Positions 42,869-50,347 of a DNA stretch of 64,000 nt are shown here, piece after piece. The stretch spans positions 1 to 64,000 of the forward strand of contig DASSLR010000097.1 of assembly GCA_035689345.1 (NCBI GenBank). Direction: 5' to 3'. The notes beneath the pieces were generated by a model. It was not told the DNA's origin, ran no database searches, and saw only the letters and a list, made by a program, of their open reading frames with translations. Position 1 is the stretch's first letter. Every line of letters starts with the position of its first letter. A program made the position numbers and the translations under genes. Source of the stretch: CF-118 sp035689345. GTDB taxonomy: Bacteria; Chloroflexota; Dormibacteria; Dormibacterales; Dormibacteraceae.

Positions 42869-43974
42869 AGCCAGCGTCGCGGGCGGTGCACGCCGGCCGC
42901 GATCTCAGTGCACGATCTCCGCTGGCGCCCGACATCAGCCCCGCGTCGGTGCACGTCTTCGACGACCTGGCCGACTACGACGCCGTCGCCCGTGGCGAGC
43001 GACCAGGCTCCTACTACGGGCGCAACACCAACGCGAACCGCGCGATGCTCGAACGCGCGGTCGCGGAGCTGGAGGGCGCCGAGGCCGGCGCCGCCGCGGC
43101 CAGCGGCATGGCGGCGCTGCACGCCGCGATCCTGTCGCTGGTCCCGAAGCCTGTGACGATACTTGCCACCCGCGAGCTGTACGGCGGTTCGATGTCGCTG
43201 CTCCGCCAGGACCTCGAGCCGATCGGCTACGAGGCGCACTTCGTCGACATGCAGGACCTCGACGCGGTGCGGCGCGGCATGGCCGGCGCCGGACTCGTGC
43301 TCGTCGAGACGATCACCAACCCGCTGTGTCGAGTGGTGGACATCGCGGCCATCACGCGCATGGCGCGCGACCACGGGGCCCGCGTCCTGGTCGACAACAC
43401 CTTCGCGACGCCGATGCTCTGCCGGCCGCTGGAGCTCGGCGCCGACGTCGTGATGCACAGCGCGACCAAGTACATCGGCGGGCACTCGGACCTGGTCGCG
43501 GGCGTGATCGTCGGCGCGAACGACGTGATCAAGAGCGCGCGGAGCAGGCTCGCGAGGACGGGTGCCACGCTCGGCCCGTTCGACGCGTGGCTGGCCCTGC
43601 GCGGCCTGCGCACGCTCGAAGTCCGAATGCTTCGCCACGGGGAGAACGCGGTGGCGCTCGCACGAGGGCTCGAGTCGATGCCCGGCGTCAGCCGCGTCCA
43701 CTATGGAGGCGCCGGCGGGATGATGGCCTTCGACCTCGAGGGCGGTCGCGACGCGGTGCAGCGCATGATGTCGCGCCTGCGCATGGTGACGTTCGCGGCC
43801 AGCCTCGGCGGTGTGGAGACGACCATCTCCTATCCGGAGCTCACCTCCCATCGTGGCCTGACGCCGGAGGAGCGCGCCGAGCTCGGCATCGGCCCCGGCA
43901 CCGTGCGCGTGTCGGTCGGCATCGAGGCGGCCGACGACATAGTCGCCGACTTCGCCCAGGCCCTGGGCAAGTAG
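42865..43974 (+). CDS. Cys/Met metabolism PLP enzyme (cystathionine gamma-synthase/lyase family)
   Basis: 369 residues. PLP contacts are in ASGMAALHAAILSL and VLVDNTFATPMLCRPLELG, and the Schiff-base Lys is in VMHSATKYIGGHSDLVAG. The final part, SLGGVETTISYPELTSH, is typical of the MetB/MetC/MegL fold. Which reaction it carries out (cystathionine synthesis, beta- or gamma-lysis) cannot be decided here. The neighbouring cysM and mec genes point to a local sulfur module. GTG 42865 overlaps the enolase stop as GTGA. Confidence 0.88.
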
Positions 43975-43976
43975 CA

Positions 43977-44219
43977 GTGTCCGCCTACACGCTGCTGCAG
44001 CTGGGCGAGGTGCTCGTGTTCGCGGTCGTCCTCCTCTACGGCGTCCTCGGCCGCCATCCCTCGATCGCCGTGCTCGGAGGCGGCTTCCTCATCGGCAAGG
44101 CCGTGCTCAACATCCTGGCGCCGGAAGGCGGCAGCGTGACCAGGCGCTCGATCATCGGCTACTCGCTCGGCGCGGTATTCGTGGTCTTCGGCGTGGCCGC
44201 CGTGCACTTCCTGACGTAG
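43977..44219 (+). CDS. Small membrane protein, 80 residues
   Basis: GTG 43977 begins two bases after the PLP-enzyme stop. The protein has two hydrophobic spans (LGEVLVFAVVLLYGVLG and SLGAVFVVFGVAAVHFL) and a Gly-rich middle. No family is recognised. Position, membrane character and codon use like its neighbours support a real gene. Confidence 0.65.
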   Translation: MSAYTLLQLGEVLVFAVVLLYGVLGRHPSIAVLGGGFLIGKAVLNILAPEGGSVTRRSIIGYSLGAVFVVFGVAAVHFLT

Positions 44220-44263
44220 ACAGAAAGAAAGGACGGAATCGGCGGACCCGCGGCGCTGATTCC

Positions 44264-44269
44264 TATCCT
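44264..44269 (+). promoter_or_regulatory. -10 box TATCCT for cysM
   Basis: TATCCT ends 8 bases before ATG 44278, supporting that start over TTG 44269, which lies within the box. Confidence 0.5.
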
Positions 44270-44277
44270 TGATCGAC

Positions 44278-45228
44278 ATGCGCACCGTGCCCGCGGACAT
44301 CACCCGCCACATCGGCCACACGCCCCTCCTGCGCGTGCGCCTCTTCGAGCGCGAATTCCCGAACCTCGAGGTCTACGCCAAGGCGGAGTGGTTCAACCCC
44401 GGCGGTTCGGTCAAGGACCGGCCGGCGCTCTCCATGGTCGAGGACGGCGAGCGGCGGGGTGCGCTGACCAGGGACAAGACGATCATCGACTCGACTTCAG
44501 GCAACACCGGCATCGCGTACGCGCTGGTCGGTGCGGCCAAGGGCTACCGCGTCAAGCTCGTGATGCCCGGCAACGTGAGCGCCGAGCGCAAAGCACTGGT
44601 CACGGCGTTCGGCGCCGAGATCGTCTACAGCGACGCGGGCGACGGGTCCGACGGCGCGATCCGCAAGGTGCGCGAGCTGGTGGCGAACGACCCCGACGCG
44701 TACTTCTATCCGGACCAGTATTCGAACCCCGCCAATCCCCGCGCGCATTACGACGGCACTGCCATCGAGATCCTCGAGCAGACCGACGGGCGCGTCACGC
44801 ACTTCATCGCCGGGCTCGGCACGACGGGCACGTTCGTGGGCACCTCGCGAAGGCTCAAGGAGCACGACCCTTCCATCCGCACGATCGCGGTCGAGCCGGA
44901 TGACGCGTTCCACGGGCTCGAGGGCTTGAAGCACCTGCCGACCGCCATCGTCCCGCGCATCTGGAACGAGCAGCTCGCCGACGAGGTCTGGTACTGCGCG
45001 ACCGAGCCCGCGTACGACCTCGCGCGCGCTCTCGCGCGCAGCGAAGGCCTGCTCGTTGGACATTCGAGCGGCGCGGCGCTGTGGGCGGTGCGCAGGCTGG
45101 CGGCGACCGTCAAGGAAGGCGTGGTCGTCACCGTCTTTCCCGACTCGGGCGATCGCTACATCTCGACAGGTCTGTACGGAAGGCCTCACCCTAACCTCCC
45201 CCGAGGGCGGGGGAGGGGAATGCGGTGA
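44278..45228 (+). CDS. cysM: Cysteine synthase, CysM type
   Basis: 316 residues of fold-type II PLP enzymes. WFNPGGSVKDRPALSMVEDG holds the PLP Lys, STSGNTGIAYALVGAAKGY the substrate loop, and GLGTTGTFVGTSRRL the phosphate loop. It is closest in pattern to mycobacterial CysM, which uses CysO-thiocarboxylate and O-phosphoserine. The natural domain ends near DRYISTGLYG; the last ~16 residues are encoded by a palindromic REP-like element. Its stop overlaps the Mec gene as GTGA. Confidence 0.88.
   Translation: MRTVPADITRHIGHTPLLRVRLFEREFPNLEVYAKAEWFNPGGSVKDRPALSMVEDGERRGALTRDKTIIDSTSGNTGIAYALVGAAKGYRVKLVMPGNVSAERKALVTAFGAEIVYSDAGDGSDGAIRKVRELVANDPDAYFYPDQYSNPANPRAHYDGTAIEILEQTDGRVTHFIAGLGTTGTFVGTSRRLKEHDPSIRTIAVEPDDAFHGLEGLKHLPTAIVPRIWNEQLADEVWYCATEPAYDLARALARSEGLLVGHSSGAALWAVRRLAATVKEGVVVTVFPDSGDRYISTGLYGRPHPNLPRGRGRGMR
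45184..45218. repeat. REP-like palindrome inside the 3' end of cysM
   Basis: CCTCCCCC (45195-45202) and GGGGGAGG (45209-45216) form a perfect 8-base stem around GAGGGC, preceded by CCTCACCCTAA. This is the look of intergenic REP elements, but here it is translated as the CysM tail (GRPHPNLPRGRGRGMR). Confidence 0.55.
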
Positions 45229-45635
45229 AGATCGCACGGGCGGCGCTCGATGCCATCAACGCGCACGGAGCAGAGGGCTATCCCCACGAAATCTGCGGCA
45301 TCCTGGTCGGTCCGCGCGGCTCGCGCACCGCGACCGACGCGATGCGGGCGCGCAACATCATCGTCGAGCGCGCGCGCGATCGCTACGAGATCGATCCCCG
45401 CGACCACATCCGCATCCAGCGTGAGGCCGATGCGGCGGGCCAGGACATAGTCGGCTACTACCACAGCCATCCCGACCATCCGGCGCAGGCGTCGCGCTTC
45501 GACACCGAGCGCGCGTGGGCGGGCTACGTCTACCTGATCGTGTCCGTGGCCGGCGGCAAGCCCGCGGACGCGAACGCGTTCGTCGCCGACGCGGACGGCG
45601 GTCCGTTTCGCCCCGAGCCCATGGAGGTGACCTGA
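45225..45635 (+). CDS. mec: JAMM/MPN metalloprotease, Mec-like
   Basis: 136 residues. The zinc motif is complete: Glu in GYPHEICGILVG, then YYHSHPDHPAQASRFDTE with HxH, Ser and Asp at the canonical spacing. In Mycobacterium the homologue Mec releases cysteine from the CysO-cysteine adduct made by CysM. The neighbour on the 5' side is cysM, overlapped as GTGA, so the same role fits well. No CysO carrier gene (small ThiS-like protein ending in GG) is visible in the window. Confidence 0.88.
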   Translation: MKIARAALDAINAHGAEGYPHEICGILVGPRGSRTATDAMRARNIIVERARDRYEIDPRDHIRIQREADAAGQDIVGYYHSHPDHPAQASRFDTERAWAGYVYLIVSVAGGKPADANAFVADADGGPFRPEPMEVT

Positions 45636-46810
45636 GCAGCGGGGTCCGCGTGCGGTGGCTGAACCGCAACGTGGTCGGTATCGGCGTCGCCGACCTGGCC
45701 GCCGACGCGAACTACGAGATGGTGTTCGCGGTCGTGCCCCTGTTCATCACCGCGGGCCTCGGGGCGCCGGCACTCGCCGTGGGACTGGTCGAAGGCATCG
45801 CGGATGGTTCTTCGGCGCTGGTGAAGCTCTGGAGCGGCTGGTACAGCGACCGCGTCGCGTGGCGGAAGAGGCTCGCCGTCGGCGGCTACGGCACGACGGT
45901 CCTCGGCCTCGGTCTTCTGATCGCGGTCACGAGCTGGCCGCAGATCATCGTCGCCCGTGCCCTCGCCTGGATGGGACGCGGCCTGCGCCAGCCGATTCGT
46001 TCGGCGATGCTCGCCGGATCGGTCGACAAGGCTGACCTCGGCAAGTCGTTCGGATTCCACGAAGCGCTCGATACGGCCGGGGCCCTGATCGGGCCGGCCG
46101 TCGCCTTCGCACTGCTGGCGGCGGGTACGGGATTCCGGACCGTGTTCTGGGTCGCCCTCGTCCCGGGCGTGCTGTGCGTCCTGCTGTTCGCGGCGATCAC
46201 GCGCGATCCGCGCCACGACCGTGCGAATCCGGTCTCGCTTCGCGCGCCGCTGCCCGCCGGCTTCTGGCGGTTGATGCTGCCCGTGGCCCTGTTCGGCACC
46301 GGCAACTTCGCCACCGCCTTCTTCACGTTGCGGGCGGCCCAGATGGTGCAGCCCGAGCTGAGCCACGCGGCGGCGCTTTCCGCGGCCGTGGGGTTCTACC
46401 TTGCGCACAACGCCGTCGGCGCGTGCGTCTCGTTTCCCGCCGGTTGGCTGGCGGACCGCGTGGGCAAGGCCCCGGTGCTGGCCGCGGCCTACGCGACGTT
46501 CGCCGCCGCTTGCGTCGTCGGCGTCTTCGGCCATGGCTGGATCGCGCTCGCGCTGCTCGCGCTCTTTGTCGGCGCTCAGAACCCCGTGGTCAGCTCCGTC
46601 GAGAGCTCGCTGACCAGCTCGCTCGTGGAGGAGCGGCGTCTGGGCACCGCCTTCGGCATCCTCAACGGCATCAACGGGGTGGGCGACCTGGTGTCGAGCA
46701 TCATGGCCGGCGCCCTGTGGACGTTCGTCAGCCCCAGCGCCGCCTTCATCGCGGGTGGCGCGCTGTGCCTGGCTGCCTCCGTCGCGCTTTCGCGTCTAAT
46801 TCGCATGTGA
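45632..46810 (+). CDS. Major facilitator superfamily transporter
   Basis: 392 residues with 12 hydrophobic spans, the MFS size. The loop after helix 2 (SGWYSDRVAWRKRLAVGG) carries the usual basic MFS motif A residues, repeated as AGWLADRVGKAPVLAAAY in the second half. ARALAWMGRGLRQPIRSAML resembles the UMF/drug-resistance type. Substrate unknown. CTG 45632 makes a CTGA overlap with mec; GTG 45650 is an ordinary start six codons downstream and equally good for the protein. Confidence 0.85.
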   Translation: MSSGVRVRWLNRNVVGIGVADLAADANYEMVFAVVPLFITAGLGAPALAVGLVEGIADGSSALVKLWSGWYSDRVAWRKRLAVGGYGTTVLGLGLLIAVTSWPQIIVARALAWMGRGLRQPIRSAMLAGSVDKADLGKSFGFHEALDTAGALIGPAVAFALLAAGTGFRTVFWVALVPGVLCVLLFAAITRDPRHDRANPVSLRAPLPAGFWRLMLPVALFGTGNFATAFFTLRAAQMVQPELSHAAALSAAVGFYLAHNAVGACVSFPAGWLADRVGKAPVLAAAYATFAAACVVGVFGHGWIALALLALFVGAQNPVVSSVESSLTSSLVEERRLGTAFGILNGINGVGDLVSSIMAGALWTFVSPSAAFIAGGALCLAASVALSRLIRM

Positions 46811-48147
46811 GCAGGCCCATCGTCGCCATAGTCGGGCGGCCCAACGTCGGCAAATCGACCCTGTTCAACCGCGTGATCGGACAGCGCAAGGCGATCGTCG
46901 ACGCGCAGGCCGGGCTGACGCGGGACCGCCTCTACGGAGTCGCGGAGTGGCGGGGCCGCGAGTTCACGGTGGTGGACACGGCCGGCCTCGACCTCGAGTC
47001 GGCGAAGGATGCTTCGCGGGCTGCGATCGAGGCGCAGACCAAGATCGCGATCGACCAGGCGCACGTGATCGTGCTCCTGCTCGACGTGCGCCAGGGCCTG
47101 ACCCCGCTCGACCGGGACATCGCGAGGATGCTCCGGCGGTCAGGCCGCACCGTCATCGTGGCCGCCAACAAAGCGGATTCACCGTCGGAGCGGCATCTCG
47201 CGCACGAGCTGCTGGAGCTGGGTATCGACGAGCCAAGCCTCGTTTCGGCGCAGCACGGGCTCGGGGTCGGCGACCTGCTCGACCGCGTCGTCGATCAGCT
47301 GCCGGCCGCCGAGGAAACCGAGGCCGACGGCAAGGCCGACCGCCTGGCGATCATGGGCCGGCCCAACGTCGGCAAGTCGTCGCTCCTCAATGCGCTGCTC
47401 GGCGACGAGCGCGCGCTCGTCAGCCCCACGCCCGGCACCACCCGCGACCCGGTCGACACCGAGCTGCTGTTTGACGGCGTGCCCGTGGTCCTGATCGACA
47501 CGGCCGGCATTCGCAAGAAGTCTTCGAGTCGCGACCGGCTCGAGCGCTACAGCCTGCTGCGCGGCATCAGCGCGATGGAGCGCGCCGACGCTGTGCTCCT
47601 GGTCATTGACGCATCGACCGGCGTGCTTGCGCAGGACCAGCACGTGGCGGGCTACGCGCTCGAGGCGGGGAAGGGGCTCGTGATCGTGGTGAACAAGATC
47701 GACCTGGTCGAGCCCGCCAAACGCAAGGCCGCGTACTGGCAGAAGGCTCTCGCCTCGGCGTTCAAGTTCGCGACCTACGCGCCCGTGGTCGCCATCTCCG
47801 CCAAGACGAAGGAGGGCATCGCAAGCGTCCTGCCGGTCGCGCTCGAGGTGGTCGGCCAGCGGCGCATCAAGATGCCCACCAACGAGCTCAACAAGGTGCT
47901 GCGCCAGGCTTTCGTCGAGCACCCGCCGCCGAGCTACCAGGGCAGGCGGCTGCGCTTCGGCTACGCCACCCAGGCGAGCTCAGAAGCGCCGACGGTCGTT
48001 CTGTTCGTCAACGACACCGGCCTCCTGCATTTCTCGTACCGGCGGTACCTCGAGAACAGGATTCGCGCGCGCTTCGGCCTGACCGGAAACCCGCTCAAGC
48101 TGGTCCTTCGCGCCGGCGATCGGCCGAAGGCCAGGGTGGGGAGGTGA
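46807..48147 (+). CDS. der: Ribosome-assembly GTPase Der (EngA)
   Basis: 446 residues with two GTPase domains in tandem, GRPNVGKSTLFNRVIG and GRPNVGKSSLLNALLG, their DTAG switches (VVDTAGLD, LIDTAGIRKK), NKAD and NKID specificity motifs, and a C-terminal KH-like domain. It acts in 50S subunit maturation. GTG 46807 overlaps the MFS stop as GTGA; no long upstream extension is needed. Confidence 0.96.
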   Translation: MSRPIVAIVGRPNVGKSTLFNRVIGQRKAIVDAQAGLTRDRLYGVAEWRGREFTVVDTAGLDLESAKDASRAAIEAQTKIAIDQAHVIVLLLDVRQGLTPLDRDIARMLRRSGRTVIVAANKADSPSERHLAHELLELGIDEPSLVSAQHGLGVGDLLDRVVDQLPAAEETEADGKADRLAIMGRPNVGKSSLLNALLGDERALVSPTPGTTRDPVDTELLFDGVPVVLIDTAGIRKKSSSRDRLERYSLLRGISAMERADAVLLVIDASTGVLAQDQHVAGYALEAGKGLVIVVNKIDLVEPAKRKAAYWQKALASAFKFATYAPVVAISAKTKEGIASVLPVALEVVGQRRIKMPTNELNKVLRQAFVEHPPPSYQGRRLRFGYATQASSEAPTVVLFVNDTGLLHFSYRRYLENRIRARFGLTGNPLKLVLRAGDRPKARVGR

Positions 48148-48212
48148 CGGCGTTTACATTTCCATCACGCAAAGCGCACAGGGCGATGACGGCGCGGTGA
48201 TTTCTTGGTGCT

Positions 48213-48908
48213 ATGAGCTCTAAGGTCCTCGTGGTCGACGACGAGGCGCACATCGTCGAGCTCGCGCGCCTTTACCTGGCGCGGGAGGGCTTCGAGGTCG
48301 AGGGAGTGGGGGACGGGGCGCAGGCGCTGACGCGTTTCGGCCAGGTCAAGCCCGACCTGGTCGTGCTCGACATCATGCTGCCCGGCACGGACGGGCTCAC
48401 GATCTGCAAGGAGATCCGCAAGCAGAGCCAGGTGCCGATCATCATGCTCACGGCCAAGGACGAGGTCACCGACAAGGTGGTCGGCCTCGAGGTCGGCGCG
48501 GACGACTACCTGACGAAGCCGTTTCACCCGCAGGAGCTGGTCGCGCGCGCCAAGGCCCTGCTGCGCCGGTCGAAAATCGAGCCCGACCAGCCGAAGCTCA
48601 TCCGCGCGGGCAAGCTGGAGGTCGACCTCGAGCGCCACGAGGTGCGCCACGGCGCGGCCAAGGTGCAGCTGAGGCCGAAGGAGTTCGACCTGCTCGCGTT
48701 GTTCGCGCGGCATCCTGGCCGCGTGTTCCAGCGCAGCGAGCTGCTCGACCTGGTCTGGGGCTATGACTTTCCCGGCTACACGCGCACCGTCGACGTGCAC
48801 GTGCAGCAGGTCCGGGAAAAGCTCGCGGCCGCGGAGATCAAGGACCCGAGTATCCAGACGGTGTGGGGCGTCGGCTACAGGCTCGAGCTCGCGGGGAGCG
48901 CCAGCTGA
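48213..48908 (+). CDS. Response regulator, OmpR/PhoB family
   Basis: 231 residues. The receiver domain has VLVVDDEAHIVELARLY, the phosphorylated Asp in LVVLDIMLPGTDGL, and MLTAKDEVTDKVVGL and YLTKPFHPQEL. The winged-helix domain has LRPKEFDLLALFARHPGRVF and GYTRTVDVHVQQVREKL. It pairs with the kinase gene that overlaps its 3' end. ATG 48213 has neither a good ribosome site nor a TANNNT box at short distance; the 65-base gap upstream holds TTTACA but no clear partner. Confidence 0.95.
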   Translation: MSSKVLVVDDEAHIVELARLYLAREGFEVEGVGDGAQALTRFGQVKPDLVVLDIMLPGTDGLTICKEIRKQSQVPIIMLTAKDEVTDKVVGLEVGADDYLTKPFHPQELVARAKALLRRSKIEPDQPKLIRAGKLEVDLERHEVRHGAAKVQLRPKEFDLLALFARHPGRVFQRSELLDLVWGYDFPGYTRTVDVHVQQVREKLAAAEIKDPSIQTVWGVGYRLELAGSAS

Positions 48909-50347
48909 GCCTGCGCTTCCGTCTGCTGGCGGCCGCGGCCGGAATCGTCGCGACGAGCCTGCTGATGAGTGGCGCGCTGACGTGGCTACTCGTCCGCAAC
49001 GTCGAGCTGCAAGCCGCGCAGGATTCGGTCGACCGCAGCGTGCAGACGGCCACGCTGCTCGTGCGCCATCAGGAGTGCTTCGCGCGGACCGGTGCGGCCA
49101 CCAACGCCGGCCTGGCCGCGTGCCGGCAGACCGACTACAGCGACTTCATCGATCGTCTCAACACGGCAGTCGTGCCCACACTGAGCGGCGCGCGCCTCCT
49201 GCTGCTGGGACGCCAGCGGCAGATCGTCTACGACAGCCAGGACCCTGGCAACTTCTCGACCATCAATGTCACAGCCTCCAAGCGCGTTGCCAACGTGGCC
49301 GAGGCGCAGCCGGTCTTTGGCGGCCAGCGTTACCTCGCCGCAGCGATGGCGATTCCACAGGCGCGGGATCCCCTGAGCGCGGCCTGGGTCGTGGTGGCGC
49401 GGCCTGAGTCGGCCGTCGCGACGGCCGCCGCCGGCGAGCTCGTGCCGCGATTGCTGCTGGCGGGCGGAGCCGCGCTGCTGGTGGCGCTGGTGCTGGTACT
49501 CGCCGTCAGCCGCTCGGTCACGCGGCCGCTGACCCAGCTGGCGGGAGCGGCGGAGGACATCGCCGGCGGCAACTACTCGCGACGCGTGGGCATCCGCGGT
49601 CCCGACGAGATCGGCCACCTCGGCGCCGCGTTCGACAACATGGCCGAGGCCGTTGAACGCGCGCGCCGCACCCAGCGGGAGTTCCTCGCCAACGTTTCGC
49701 ACGAGCTGAAGACGCCGCTGACGAGCCTCATCGGCTTCAGCCAGGCGCTGACCGACGGCAGTCTCAAGACCGACGCAGAGCGGACGAGAGCCGCGACCAT
49801 CGTGCACGAGGAGTCCGAGCGCGTCCTGCGCATGTCGCAGGAGCTGCTCGACCTCGCCCGCGTCGAGGCTGGAACGGTCTCCTTCCACATCACCGCCGTC
49901 GACCTGGCCGCCCAGCTCCAGCAGGAGCTCGACATCGTCCGCCCGCGCGCGGCCGCGGCCGACCTGGCCCTCGAGACGGAGCTGCCCGCCGACCTGCCGC
50001 CCGTGGCCGCCGACCCCGAGAGGCTGCACCAGGTGCTGGACAACCTGCTCGACAACGCGGTGAAGTACGCGCCGCCCGGATCGAAGGTCCGCATCAGCGC
50101 AAGCGGCAACGGATCCGGCGTCGAAACGATCGTTGCGAACGCCACCGGTGATCACCGCCCCGATCCGGAGAGGATGTTCGAGCGCTTCTACCGCGCGGAC
50201 GCCTCGCGCTCCGCCGCGGCCGGCGGCGTTGGCCTCGGCCTGGCCATCTCGCGCGAGCTGGTGGTCGCCATGAAGGGCACGCTGCGGGCGGAGCTGAACG
50301 GGGGTGACACCCTGCTGCTCAGGCTCTCGCTGCCGAAGTCGACCTAG
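48905..50347 (+). CDS. Sensor histidine kinase
   Basis: 480 residues: membrane helix (about 10-30), extracytoplasmic sensor (about 32-180), second helix (about 185-205), HAMP, HisKA with FLANVSHELKTPLTSLIGFS (His phosphosite), and HATPase_c with NLLDNAVKYAPP (N box) and GGVGLGLAISREL (G2). The G1 box, normally DxGxG, reads VANATGDHRPDPERMF, so ATP binding may be altered. CTG 48905 gives a CTGA overlap with the regulator and an N-terminus MSLRFRLL like relatives; GTG 48863 is the ordinary alternative. Confidence 0.88.
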   Translation: MSLRFRLLAAAAGIVATSLLMSGALTWLLVRNVELQAAQDSVDRSVQTATLLVRHQECFARTGAATNAGLAACRQTDYSDFIDRLNTAVVPTLSGARLLLLGRQRQIVYDSQDPGNFSTINVTASKRVANVAEAQPVFGGQRYLAAAMAIPQARDPLSAAWVVVARPESAVATAAAGELVPRLLLAGGAALLVALVLVLAVSRSVTRPLTQLAGAAEDIAGGNYSRRVGIRGPDEIGHLGAAFDNMAEAVERARRTQREFLANVSHELKTPLTSLIGFSQALTDGSLKTDAERTRAATIVHEESERVLRMSQELLDLARVEAGTVSFHITAVDLAAQLQQELDIVRPRAAAADLALETELPADLPPVAADPERLHQVLDNLLDNAVKYAPPGSKVRISASGNGSGVETIVANATGDHRPDPERMFERFYRADASRSAAAGGVGLGLAISRELVVAMKGTLRAELNGGDTLLLRLSLPKST

